Shown here one piece after another: positions 51,401 to 63,300 of a stretch of 64,000 nt of DNA (its first letter is position 1; each line of letters begins with the position of its first letter). The DNA comes from Streptomyces antimycoticus. Its GTDB lineage: Bacteria; Actinomycetota; Actinomycetes; Streptomycetales; Streptomycetaceae. Made by a program: the position numbers and the translations under genes. Where the stretch lies: the NCBI RefSeq assembly GCF_005405925.1, contig NZ_BJHV01000001.1, positions 1,116,001 to 1,180,000 of the forward strand, given 5' to 3'. Under the pieces are notes generated by a model. That model did no database searches. It was not told the origin of the DNA and saw only the letters and a list, made by a program, of their open reading frames with translations.

Positions 51401-54400
51401 TGGTGCGCAGGGGCTCGGCGCACAGGGGCTCTGCGGCCGTCCCCAGCAGTTCGGAGCACGCGTATTCCGCCAGGGCGAGCGGGGTCGGGTAGTCGAAAAC
51501 GGCAGTGGTCGGCAGCCGCAGACCGGTCGCGGCACCCAGTCGGTTGCGGAATTCGACCGCTGTCACGGAGTCGAAGCCGAGTTCCTTGAAAGCGCGATGG
51601 GACGGCACGCTTTCCGGGTCGGTATGCCCGAGCACCACCGCGACGTTGCGGCGCACCATGTCGAGCAGCAGTCGCCGCTGCTCGGCCCCGTCGAGCCCGG
51701 CCAAACGCCCGCCGAGTCCGGACCGGTCACCACCCGTCTCCTCGACGGAAGCGGCCCCCGCGTCGACGAGTCGCCGTACTTCCGGAAGGTCGGCGAGCAG
51801 GGGACTGGGCCTGGTCGCGGTGAAGGCGGCGTAATGGCGTTCCCACTCGATGTCGGCGACGGTGACCACCGTGTCGCCCTGCTCAATGGCCGTACGGAGA
51901 GCGGCCACCGCCAGTTCGGGGGAGAGTGCCGGAACGCCATGCCGCCGGGCCACCTCACCGGCTTCGCTCTCCCCCATACCGCCACCGGCCCACAGGCCCC
52001 AGGCCACGGAGGTCGCCACCAGGCCCTCGGCCCTGCGGCACTCGGCCAGCGCATCGAGGAAGGCGTTGCCCGGTGCGTAGTTGCCCTGCCCTGGTGTACC
52101 GACGGTCCCGGACAAGGAGGAGAAGAGCACGAACGCGGACAGCTCCATGTCGCGGGTCAGCTCATGCAGATGCATCGCACCGTCGGCCTTGACGCGCAGT
52201 ACCCGGTGCAGTTGCTCGGTGGTCAGGGACTCGACCGTCGCATCATCCAGCAGGGCGGCCGTGTGCACCACAGCCGTCAGCGGACCTACCTCGGCTATCA
52301 GCGCGGCCAGTTGAGCACGGTCGGCCACATCGCACTCGGCCACCGTCACCGCCGCTCCGGCCACCTCCAGGTCCGCGATGAGCTCGGACGCCCCGGGCGC
52401 GGCCATGCCGCGCCGGCTCGTCAGCACGAGGTGCTCCGCGCCCTGCTGCGCCAGCCACCGCGCGATATGGCCGCCCAGTGCTCCGGTCCCTCCGGTGACC
52501 AGTACGGTCCCGCTCGGATTCCAGGACGGCAAGTCCGTCCGCAACGCGGGGGCATGGGCGAGCCTGCGCCCGAAGGCCCCCACCGCCCGGATCGCGACCT
52601 GGTCCTCGCCCGAAGCACCTGACAGAACCCTTGCCAGCTGTGCGCATGCCCTCGCGTTCACGCCGGTCGGCAGGTCGATCAGACCACCCCAGCGCAGTGG
52701 CTGCTCGAGTGCGATCACTCGGCCGACGCCCCACACCAGCGCCGATGCCGGCGCGGGCTCGACGAGGGTGTCCCCGGGCCCGGTCGACACGGCTCCTAGG
52801 GTCAAGCTCCACAGCGGGGCCTCCACACCCGCGTCGCCCAAAGCCTGAGCCAACAGCACCGTCATCGCGAAACCGACGGGAACGGAGTCGAAGTGCGGGT
52901 GCGGCCGCTGGTCCAGGGCGACCAGCGACACCACGCCCCCGACATTCGTCACGCTGCTCGCGCCGGTCACGCTGGTCGTGCCGGTCGCGCTGGTCGAAGT
53001 GGTCATGCTCGTCAGCTGGGCGGACAGCACAGCACGATCCATGTGTCGCTCGTCCACCGGACACACCACTGGCTCGGCCCCGTGCTGCGCGAGGGCCTCG
53101 CAGACGCCGGAGACCCACTCATGCCGAGCGTCCGCCTGGGAAACCACAACCAGCCAAGAGCCCGACAACATCGCGGCCTGGTCGTCGGCGAGCGGCTTCC
53201 AGTTGACCTGGTACCGAACCGCCTCCAGCGCGGACCTTTCGTGCCGCCGGCGACGCCAGGCCGACAAGGCGGGCAGCAGGCCACCCAGCGACGCGTCATC
53301 GACCTGGAGAACGGTCGCCAGCGATACGGCGTCTTCGCGCTCGATGGCTGCCCAGAACTCGCTGTCCGCGCTGGTGTCCCCGTCTCGGACCACGTCCGCG
53401 GCAGTGGGCTCGACCCAGAAGCGCTCCCGCTGGAAAGGGTAGGTCGGCAACTCGACATGCCGGGCGCCGGTCCCTCCGAACGCCTGCCGCCAGTCTGCCG
53501 TCACCCCCCGTACGGACAGTTCGGACAGCGCGGTCAGGAAGCGGGCAGGGCCGCCGTCGTCGCGGCGCAGCGATCCGGTGGTGATGATGGGGGTGTCGGT
53601 GGCGTCGGCGGTGTCCTGGATGCCGATGGTCAGCACCGGGTGCGGACTGGCCTCCACGAACACCGTGTGCCCGAGCTCCAGCAGCCCCTCGATCGTGGAC
53701 CGGAACTCCACGGTCTCGCGCAGATTCCGGTACCAGTACCCGGCATCCAGCGCCGCGGTATCCATCAGCCGCCCGGTCACCGTCGAATAGAACGGCACCC
53801 GCCCACTACACGGCTCCACGCCCGCCAGAGCCTCCGCCAGCTGCCCCCGGATCTCCTCCACCTGCGCCGAATGCGACGCGTAATCCACCGGAATCCGCTT
53901 CGCCTCCGGGAACTCCACCAACACCGCATCCAGCACGTCCTCCGGACCGGACACCACCGTGGACGCCGGACCATTCACCGCCGCCACCGACAACCCCGGA
54001 CGGTCACGGAGCCGATCAGCCGCCACCGGAACGGACACCATCCCACCCCGACCGGACAGGGCCAGCAACGCCCTGCTCCGCAAGGCCACCACCCGCGCCC
54101 CATCCTCCAGCGACAAGCCACCCGCCACACACGCCGCCGCAATCTCACCCTGCGAATGACCCACCACCGCCGACGGCACCACACCGTACGAACGCCACAA
54201 CTCCGCCAGCGACACCATCACCGCCCACAACACCGGCTGCACCACATCCACCCGGCCCAGCGCCACCTCATCACCCAGCACATCGAACAGCGACCACTCC
54301 ACCAACGGAGCCAACGCATCCGCACACTCACCCAACCGCCCCGCGAACACCGGCGAGGACTCCATCAACTCCAACGCCATCCCGACCCACTGCGACCCCT

Positions 54401-56938
54401 GACCCGGGAAGACGAACACCACTCCGGTGGGCGATCCAGCCTCGCCGGTCGCCACTCCTTGGTCGGGAGTTCCGTTCGCCACCGCGTCCAGACCACGCAA
54501 CAGCTCAGCGCGGTCGGCCCCCACGACCACCGCGCGGTGAGACAGCATCGCTCGGGTCGATGCCAGCGACCAGCCGACATCGACCGGCTGTACGCCACCA
54601 TCGGCGCTCACGAAGGACCGAAGCCTGGCGGCATGGGCCCGCAACCCCGCCTCGCTCCGTGCCGACAGCACCCACGGAACGGCTGAGGGTTCGGTCGTTC
54701 GCACCGTCTCGGGTTCGGCCGCCACGGATGCCTGTTCGAGGATGACATGCGCATTGGTGCCACTTACGCCGAACGAGGAGACCCCAGCCCGTCGCGGCAC
54801 TCCCCTCTGAGGCCAGAGGGACGGTTCCGTGAGCAGGGCGATCCGTCCGGCCGTCCAATCCACGTGGGGAGTGGGCTCGTCGATGTGGAGGCTCTGCGGC
54901 AGCACACCGTGGCGCATCGCCATCACCATCTTGATCACACCGGCCACACCCGCCGCCGCCTGCGTATGACCAATATTCGACTTCACCGAGCCCAGCAACA
55001 ACGGCCGCTCCGGATCCCGGTCCTGACCGTAGGTGGCCAACAGGGCCTGCGCCTCGATCGGGTCACCCAGCGTCGTCCCGGTGCCGTGCGCCTCCACCGC
55101 ATCCACATCCGCCGCCGACAAACGGGCATTCGCCAGCGCCTGCCGGATCACCCGCTGCTGCGACGGACCATTCGGCGCCGTCAGCCCATTCGACGCACCG
55201 TCTTGGTTGACGGCGGAACCACGCATGACGGCCAGCACCCGGTGGCCGTTCCGCTCGGCATCGGACAGCCGCTCCAGCAGGAGGATGCCCACGCCTTCGC
55301 CCCAGCCGGTACCGTCCGCCGCCGCCGCGAACGCCTTGCACCGGCCATCGGAAGCCAACGCCCCCTGACGGGAGAACTCAGCGAACGCGGTGGACGTGGC
55401 CATCACCGTCGCGCCGCCCGCGAGCGCCATACCGCATTCGCCTGCGCGCAGCGCCTGCGCGGCCAGGTGCATGGCGACCAGCGACGACGAACACGCCGTG
55501 TCCACGGTGACGGCCGGGCCCTCGAGCCCGAAGGTGTAGGACAGCCGGCCGGACGCCACGCTCGCCGCGCTGCCGGTGGCCAGATGGCCGTCCGTACGCT
55601 GTGGCGCGTTACCGACGAGGGCGGCGTAATCCTGACCGTTGGTGCCGACGAACACTCCGGTGGAGCTCCCCCGCAGCGCGTCCACGGCGATCCCGGCCCG
55701 CTCGAAGACCTCCCAGGCGACCTCCAGCAACAGCCGCTGCTGCGGATCCATCGCGACGGCCTCACGCGGCGAGATCCCGAAGAAGGCGGGATCGAAGTCG
55801 GCAGCCGTGTAGAGGAAACCACCCGCCCCGACGGAGACGCCATCGGCTTCACCGACCAGATCCCAGCCCCGATCCAGCGGAAAGGCGGATATGGCGTCCG
55901 TTCCCGATTCCAGGAGTCGCCACAGCTCTTCGGGCGAGTCGACCCCACCAGGAAACCGGCAGCTCATGCCGATGATCGCAATCGGATCGTCATCCACCGG
56001 AGCCGTGGCGACCGTGGCCGAGAGAGCTGCCGATCCCACCCCTAGCAGCCGCTCCCGCAGGTGGCCGGCGAGGAGTTCCGGCGTGGGGTAGTCGAACACG
56101 ACCGAGGCAGGCGTCTGTACGCCTGTGGCCGTCATCAGTCGATTGCGGAGTTCGATCGCGGTCAGAGAGTCGAAACCGGCTGACTGGAATGTGGCCGCGG
56201 GGTCGATTGCCGCCGGGGTAGCATGCCCCAGAACGGCGGCCACCTGCCCACGTACGAGCTCAAGGACCGCCCGTTCCCTCTCGACCGGGGGGAGGCCCCG
56301 CAGTCGGTCGACGAACTCGTCCGCCACGGGCGCGCGGCGAGCGGCACCACCCAGCAAATCACCAAGTAGCGGGTTGGGCCGCGCCCCGGCGAACCGCGAG
56401 CCGAAGTGCTCCCAATCGATGTCCGCGATCAGCAGTGCGGTCTCATCGTCGTCCAAAGCTCCCTGAAGGGCGGCCAGTGCCAGTGGTGGCGCCATGGCCC
56501 GTGCGTGCCCGGCCCCCATGCCGCTGCCGGCCCAGGCACCCCAGGCCATCGATGTGGCCACCAGCCCCTCCGCCCGGCGCCGCCAAGCCATCCCGTCCAA
56601 CACCGCATTGGCCGCCGCATAACTTCCCTGGCCCGCGTTGCCCACGGTCCCCGCAGCCGACGAGAACAACACAAAAGCATCCAGATCCCGACCCCGCGTC
56701 AACTCATCCAGATACCGCGCCCCCGCAACCTTGACCCGCATCACCTCCCGGATCCGCTCCGGGGTCAGCGATTCGAGCACACCGTCGTCGAGGACACCGG
56801 CCGCATGCACCACCGTACGCAGATCCGGAATCGTCCCCAGAAGAGCCGCAAGCGCCTCGCGATCGGCGACATCGCACGCCACCACGCGCACTCGGTCCCC
56901 CAGCTCGGCCACCAACTCCGCGACGCCAGGTGCCTTGG
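31419..56938 (-). CDS. Giant modular type I polyketide synthase, C-terminal part (end of module B to module G)
   Basis: An uninterrupted frame of about 8,500 residues read leftward to the stop at 31419. It starts inside the KR of module B because of the frameshift at 56939-56943, and continues the frame of the next entry. Order: rest of KR-ACP (B); KS-AT-KR-ACP (C, D, E); KS-AT-DH-ER-KR-ACP (F); KS-AT-(DH)-(KR)-ACP (G), the bracketed domains decayed. Modules join through short linkers ending [16 protein letters not shown], so there are no hidden polypeptide breaks. The last 53 residues (from [18 protein letters not shown] to LSAKW) form a C-terminal docking segment and there is no thioesterase. 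The chain must be handed to another PKS protein encoded outside the window. Confidence 0.95.
36480..42598 (-). other. PKS module F: KS-AT(methylmalonyl)-DH-ER-KR-ACP, fully reducing
   Basis: KS about 41310-42598, Cys codon 42072-42074. AT about 39970-40975 with GHSQGE (40693-40710) and YASH (about 40417-40433), methylmalonyl. DH about 39020-39920 with catalytic His in [11 protein letters not shown] (His codon 39810-39812), YGPAFQGL and Asp in LLDAALHG, all intact. ER about 37620-38540 with [20 protein letters not shown] and the NADPH loop [14 protein letters not shown] about 37030-37600 with [12 protein letters not shown] and AYAAAN, B-type. ACP about 36530-36760 ([12 protein letters not shown]). 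Predicted product step: fully saturated methylated unit. Confidence 0.9.
42600..46981 (-). other. PKS module E: KS-AT(malonyl)-KR(B-type)-ACP
   Basis: KS about 45690-46981, Cys codon 46452-46454. AT about 44460-45415 with GHSIGE (45129-45147) and HAFH (about 44837-44853), malonyl. KR about 43030-43680 with [12 protein letters not shown] ([10 protein letters not shown]) and SYAAAN, B-type. ACP about 42650-42870 with [13 protein letters not shown] (TGP)n-like [12 protein letters not shown] linker precedes the ACP (about 42935-42965). Confidence 0.87.
46985..51383 (-). other. PKS module D: KS-AT(malonyl)-KR(A-type)-ACP
   Basis: KS about 50110-51383, Cys codon 50853-50855. The KS-AT linker carries an exact 21-bp duplication (50065-50106) giving [16 protein letters not shown] about 48830-49800 with GHSIGE (49508-49525) and HAFH (about 49216-49232), malonyl. 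KR about 47330-48060 with TGGTGALGG, no [18 protein letters not shown]-type and nearly identical to module A. ACP about 47040-47260 with [12 protein letters not shown]. Confidence 0.87.
50065..50106 (-). repeat. Exact 21-bp tandem duplication in the module D KS-AT linker
   Basis: Two identical 21-bp units (50065-50085 and 50086-50106) encode VIVEQAP twice. The other modules have a single copy at this position. It is in frame and probably a recent slippage event in a permissive linker. Confidence 0.9.
51390..55996 (-). other. PKS module C: KS-AT(methylmalonyl)-KR(B-type)-ACP
   Basis: KS about 54730-55996, Cys codon 55491-55493. AT about 53420-54425 with GHSQGE (about 54144-54160) and YASH (about 53867-53885), the methylmalonyl signature. 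KR about 52000-52515 with [12 protein letters not shown] ([10 protein letters not shown]) and NYAPGN, B-type. ACP about 51440-51680, phosphopantetheine Ser codon 51567-51569 (ELGFDSVTA). A low-complexity insert of Thr/Ser/Gly (about 52930-53010) sits in the KR structural half. Confidence 0.87.
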
Positions 56939-59900
56939 CCCCCGACGACTCGTCAGCACAATGCGCTCCACACCGCTATCCGCCAACCAGCGCGCCACAT
57001 GACGACCCAGTGCCCCCGTACCACCCGTGACCAGCGCAGTGCCACGACCACGCCACGCGGCCGACACCGCAGCGGTCGGCTCCGCCCGTACCAGACGGGC
57101 AACCCACGTCCCGGCGGCACGGATCGCGATCTGATCCTCACCCGTGTCACCGGCGAGGATGGCGGCCAATGCCTCCCCCGCCCGATCGTCCATGACCGCC
57201 GGCAGATCGATCAGCCCGCCCCAACGATCCGGATGCTCCAAACCGATCACACGGCCGAGACCCCAGACTCCAGCCTGGTCAGGCTCCACCACGTCCCCGT
57301 CGACCGCTGCGACCGCACCCCGGGTGACACACCACAACGGCGCATCGACCCCGGCCGCCAGGAGGTTCTGCAGCAGCGACACCGTCGCCTCGACCGACAG
57401 CAACGACACCACACCCGCGACCGCCACATCGCCCGGCTCCACCGCCGTCACGACCTGGACATCCGCACCGGCCGACCGCAGCGCGATAGCAACATCGGCC
57501 CCGTCAGCGCCCACCACCAACCACGTGCCACGCAGACTCGGCTGCTCAGGAACTTCCCCGATCGGGGACCAGTCGAGGCGGTACCGCCACGAATCGACCA
57601 GTGACCTCTCCTGGCGACGGTGGCGCCATGCCGCCAGGGCGGGCAGAGCCGCGCTGAGCGGCTGCCCGGCGTCGATACCGAACGAACCGAAATCCTCACG
57701 CTCGACCGCATCCCAGAACGCCGCGTCCACGGCACTGGTCACGGGCTGGACCGGGGACGGCTCCAGCCAGAACCGCTCACGCTGGAACGCATACGTCGGC
57801 AAATCCACTTGCCGAGCACCCGGAAATACCGCCCGCCAATCCACCTCCACACCGCGGACGAACAGTCCGCCCAAAGCCTCCATGGCAGCGGTCGGCTCCG
57901 GACGGCCCGGACGCAACACCGGCACACCATCGCCACCGGTCAGTGCGGTCAACGTGCCATCCGGCCCCAGCTCCAGGAAGGAACCGACACCCAGCCCACG
58001 AAGCGTCTCCAGCCCATCAGCGAACCGCACGGTCTCCCGCACATGGCGCACCCAGTACTCCGGGGAGCACAGCTCCTCGCCCGCCACCACACCCGACACA
58101 TTCGACACCACCGGCAAGTTCGGGGACCGGAACTCCACCGACCCCAGCACCTCACCGAACTCCGCCAGCATCCCGTCCATACGCGACGAGTGAAACGCAT
58201 GACTCACCCGCAACCACCGCGTCCGCACCCCACGACCAGCCAACACACCCGCGACCTCGGCCACCTCATCCGCATCGCCCGAGATCACCACTGACTCGGG
58301 ACCATTTACCGCCGCGACAGCCACACCCCCGGTCAGCAGCGGTCGCACCTCACTCTCCGACACCGCCACCGCCACCATCGCCGCACCCGACGGCAACGCC
58401 TGCATCAGACGACCGCGAGCAGCCACCACACCTGCGGCATCCTCCAACGACCACACACCCGCCACATACGCCGCAGCCAACTCACCGATGGAGTGGCCCA
58501 GCAGGTAATCGGGCTTCACACCCCACGAGACGATCAGCCGATACAACGACACCTCAAGCGCGAACAGACCCGCCTGCGTATACGCCGTCTCCCCCATCAG
58601 ATCCGCGTCATCACCCCACACCACCTCACCCAAAGGCCGCTCCAGATACCGATCCAGCTCCCCACACACCTCATCCCACGCCGCGGCAAACACCGGATAC
58701 CCCTCATACAACCCACGCCCCATCCCCAACCGCTGCGACCCCTGACCCGCAAACACCACACCCAACCCACCACCCACTGCAGCCCCCACAACCACCGAAC
58801 CCAACCCACCCAACAACTCATCACGATCCGCACCCACCACCACCGCACGATGCGACAACACAGAACGAGCAGCCACCAACGACCACCCCACATCCACCAC
58901 ATCCAGCCCAGCATCACCCGCCACAAACTCACGCAACCGCTCCGCCTGCGCACGCACCGCCGCCTCACCCTCACCCGACACCACCCACGGCACAGCGGGC
59001 AGCCCCACACGCTCGCTCCCAGCCTCCCCCTCCACCACCACAGACGCCTGCTCCACGATTACATGGGCATTCGTCCCACTCACCCCGAACGACGACACAC
59101 CCGCCCGACGCGGCCGGTCCACATCCGGCCACGCCACCTGCTCGGTCAGCAGTTCCACCGCACCGGTCGACCAGTCCACATGGGTCGACGGTTCGTCCAG
59201 GTGCAGAGTCCGGGGCAGCACGCCGTGGCGCATCGCCATCACCATCTTGATCACACCGGCCACACCCGCCGCCGCCTGCGTATGACCAATATTCGACTTC
59301 ACCGAACCCAACCACAACGGCCGACCCGGATCCCGATCCTGACCGTAGGCGGCCAACAACGCCTGCGCCTCGATCGGATCACCCAGCGTGGTGCCCGTGC
59401 CGTGCGCCTCGACCGCGTCAATCTCCGAGGCCGAAAGTCCGGCGCTCGCCAGCGCCTGCCGGATCACCCGCTGCTGCGACGGACCATTCGGCGCCGTCAA
59501 CCCATTCGACGCACCATCCTGATTCACCGCCGAACCCCGCACCACCGCCAACACCGGATGCCCAAGACGCTCAGCATCGGACAACCGCTCCACCAACAGC
59601 AGCCCCACACCCTCCGACCAACCCGTCCCATCCGCACCAGCGGCAAAGGACTTACACCGGCCATCGGCAGCGAGCCCGCGCTGGCGCGAGAACTCCACGA
59701 AAGCAGTGGGGGTCGCCATCACCGTCACGCCACCCGCAAGCGCCAGTGAACACTCACCGTTCCGCAGCGCCTGCACCGCCAGATGCAACGCCACCAGCGA
59801 CGACGAACACGCCGTATCCACCGTCACCGCCGGACCCTCAAGCCCGAGCGTGTACGACACCCGCCCCGAAATGACGCTGCCCGAACTGCCGGTGAGGAAG

Positions 59901-60320
59901 TAGCCTTCCGATGCGTCGGCAGCGCCGTAGCCCTGCGGGGAGGCTCCCACGAACACTCCCGTCCGACTGCCCCGGACTGAGGCGACCGGCACACCCGCCC
60001 GTTCGAACGCCTCCCATGCCGCGTGCAGCAGCAGCCGCTGCTGCGGGTCCATCGCCAGCGCCTCACGCGGCGAGATACCGAAGAGGCCGGGATCGAACTC
60101 GCCCGCGTCGTGAACGAATCCGCCGACCCGCGCATACGACGTGTCCGACTCCCCCGCAGCCGCGTCGAAGAGGCCGGTCAGATCCCATCCACGGTCCGCC
60201 GGGAAGGCCGTGATGGCGTCGCGGTCGGAATCGACCAGCCGCCACAGGTCCTCGGGAGACTCGACATCCCCGGGGAAGCGGCAGCTCATGCCGACAATGA
60301 CGATGGGGTCGTCGTCATCC
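56000..60320 (-). other. PKS module B: KS-AT(malonyl)-KR(B-type)-ACP
   Basis: KS about 59040-60320 with active-site Cys codon at 59807-59809 (TACSSS). AT about 57790-58765 with GHSIGE (58481-58498) and HAFH (about 58190-58206), malonyl. KR about 56400-57050 with [11 protein letters not shown] ([10 protein letters not shown]) and SYAAAN, B-type; the frameshift at 56939-56943 lies inside it. ACP about 56050-56280 with [12 protein letters not shown]. The KR block is nearly identical to that of module E. Confidence 0.87.
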
Positions 60321-63300
60321 GGTGCGACCACCGGCAGCGGCGGCACACTCTCCCGCGGCTCGCCGAGCAATTCCACGTTCAGATATTCGGCCAGAGCCAC
60401 GGGAGTCGGATAGTCGAAGATCATCGTGGCGGGCGGTCGGATGCCGGTGGCTGTGGCAATTCGATCGCGCAGCTCCACCGCGGTCAACGAGTCAAAGCCG
60501 ATTTCCTGGAACGTCCTGCCGGGGTCGATCGCCTCAGGGCCCGGGTGCCCCAGCACCGCCGCGGCAGAAACACGCACCAGCTCGACGGCCGCGCGCATAC
60601 GCTCGCCCTCGGACAGGGTGTGGAGGCGGGCCGCGAATTCGCCCCCGCCAGTCCCCAAGTCGACGGTGTCGGCTATCAGCTCGCTCAGCAGTGGACTCGG
60701 ACGCAGCGCCGTGAACCTCGCCCCGAACCGCTCCCAGTCCACATCCGCCACCACAAGCGCCGTCTCGCCATCACACAACGCCCGCCGCAACGCCACCACC
60801 GCCGACCCCGGCGCCATCCCCGACACACCACGCTCAACCAGGAACTCCTCACCCCCGACAGCCATACCGCCGCCATCCCACATACCCCACGCCACCGCAG
60901 TCGCCGCCAACCCCACACCACGACGCTGCCACGCCAACCCATCCAAAAACGCATTCGCCGCCGCATACGCCGACTGACGACCGCTCCCCCACACCCCCGC
61001 AACCGACGAGAACAGAACAAAGGCATCCAAGGACATGTGGCGCGTCAGCTCATCCAGGTGGATGGCACCCATGACCTTCGGCCGCATGCCGGCCTCAAGG
61101 TCCTCTGCGGTAAGGGCGCTCAACGGGCCCCAGCTCGGGACTCCCGCAGCATGGACGACCACGCGAAGATCCGGGATTGTCCCAAGCAGTTCCGCGACCG
61201 CGTCCCGATCGGCCACATCACACGCCACGATCCGGGCCGACACACCCATGGCCGATAGTTCGGCGACCAGTTCCCGAGCTCCGGGAGCGTCCGAGCCTCG
61301 CCGACTCGTCAGCACGATCTCTGCGATGCCGGTACCTGCGAGCCATCGGGCGACATGGCTCCCCAGGGCCCCCGTTCCACCGGTGATCAGCGCGGTTCCC
61401 GACGTTTCCCAGGCAGCGGACTGCCCCCGACCCGAGGTCGTCACACGGCTCAGACGACAGCCGAAGACCTCGTTGCCACGGATCGCTGTGTGATCCTCAC
61501 GCGTGGCGCCTGAAAGCACCGAGCACAACAGACCGGAGGTCCGATCGTCCCATGAGGTGGGCAGGTCGATCAGCCCGCCCCAACGATCCGGATGCTCCAG
61601 CCCGATCACGCGGCCCAGCCCCCAGACCGCCGACGCGTACGGATCCACCACATCCCCGTCCGCCACGGACACCGCACCCCGGGTCACACACCACAACGGC
61701 GCATCGACCCCAGCCACCCCGAGTGCCTGCACCAGCGACACCGTCGCCTCGACCGACAGCAGCGACACCACACCCGCGACCGGTCCCGCGTCCAGCTCCT
61801 CGACCGTGACAACGCGCACCTCGGCTCCGGCGGCACGCAGCGCGGCGACAACGTCCGTCTCCGCTTCGTCAGGCTCGATCACCACCAGCCACACCCCAGA
61901 GAGTTGCGCGGAGGGACCCGCGACCGGGGTCCAGGTCACCCGATACCGCCATGCGTCGACCACCGACTCTTCCCGTCGCGCCCGCCGCCACGACGCCAAG
62001 GCGGGCAACGCGGCACTCAACGGCTGCTCAGCATCAACCCCCAGAACCTCCGCATCCCCACGCTCGACCGCGTCCCAGAACGCCGCGTCAACGGCACTGC
62101 TCGCGGGCTCAACCACCGCCGACTCCAGCCAGAACCGCTCACGCTGGAACGCATACGTCGGCAAATCCACCTGGCGAGCCCCCGGGAACACCGCCGCCCA
62201 ATCCACCTCAACGCCCCGGACAAACAGCCCACCCAAAGCCTCCATGACCGCGATCGGCTCCGGACGACCCGGACGCAGTACGGGCAGACCATCGCCATCA
62301 GCCAAAGCGGTCAACCTGGCATCGGGACCCAGCTCCAGGAAGGAACCGACACCCAGCCCACGAAGCGTCTCCAGCCCGTCGGCAAAGCGCACGGTCTCCC
62401 GCACATGACGCACCCAATAATCCGGCGAACACAACTCCTCGCCCGCCACCACACCGGATACGTTCGACACCACCGGCACACTCGGGGCCCGGAACTCCAC
62501 CCCCCGCAGCACCTCACCGAACTCCGCCAGCATCCCGTCCATACGCGACGAATGAAACGCATGACTCACCCGCAACCACCGCGTCCGCACCCCCCGACCA
62601 GCCAACACACCCGCGATCTCAGCGACCTCGTCCTTATCACCCGAGATCACCACCGACTCGGGACCATTCACCGCCGCAACAGCCACACCACCGGTCAACA
62701 GCGGCAGCACCTCACCCTCCGACACCGCCACAGAAACCATCGCCCCACCCGACGGCAACGCCTGCATCAAACGACCCCGAGCAGCCACCACCCGCGCCGC
62801 ATCCTCCAACGACCACACACCCGCCACACACGCCGCAGCCAACTCACCAATCGAGTGGCCCAGCAGATAATCCGGCTTCACACCCCACGAGACGATCAGC
62901 CGATACAACGACACCTCAAGCGCGAACAGACCCGCCTGCGTATACGCCGTCTCCCCCATCAGATCCGCGTCATCACCCCACACCACCTCACCCAAAGGCC
63001 GGTCCAGATACCGATCCAGCTCCCCACACACCTCATCCCACGCCGCGGCAAACACCGGATACACCTCATACAAACCACGCCCCATCCCCAACCGCTGCGA
63101 CCCCTGACCCGCAAACACCACACCCAACCCACCACCCACCGAAACCCCCACAACAACCGGCCCCTCCAAAGCCCCAAGGAGCCCCGCACGATCCGCACCC
63201 ACCACCACCGCACGATGCGTCAACACAGAACGAGCAGCCACCAACGACCACCCCACGTCAGCCAGATCCCATTCGGGGCTGTCTGCCACAGACGCGCGCA

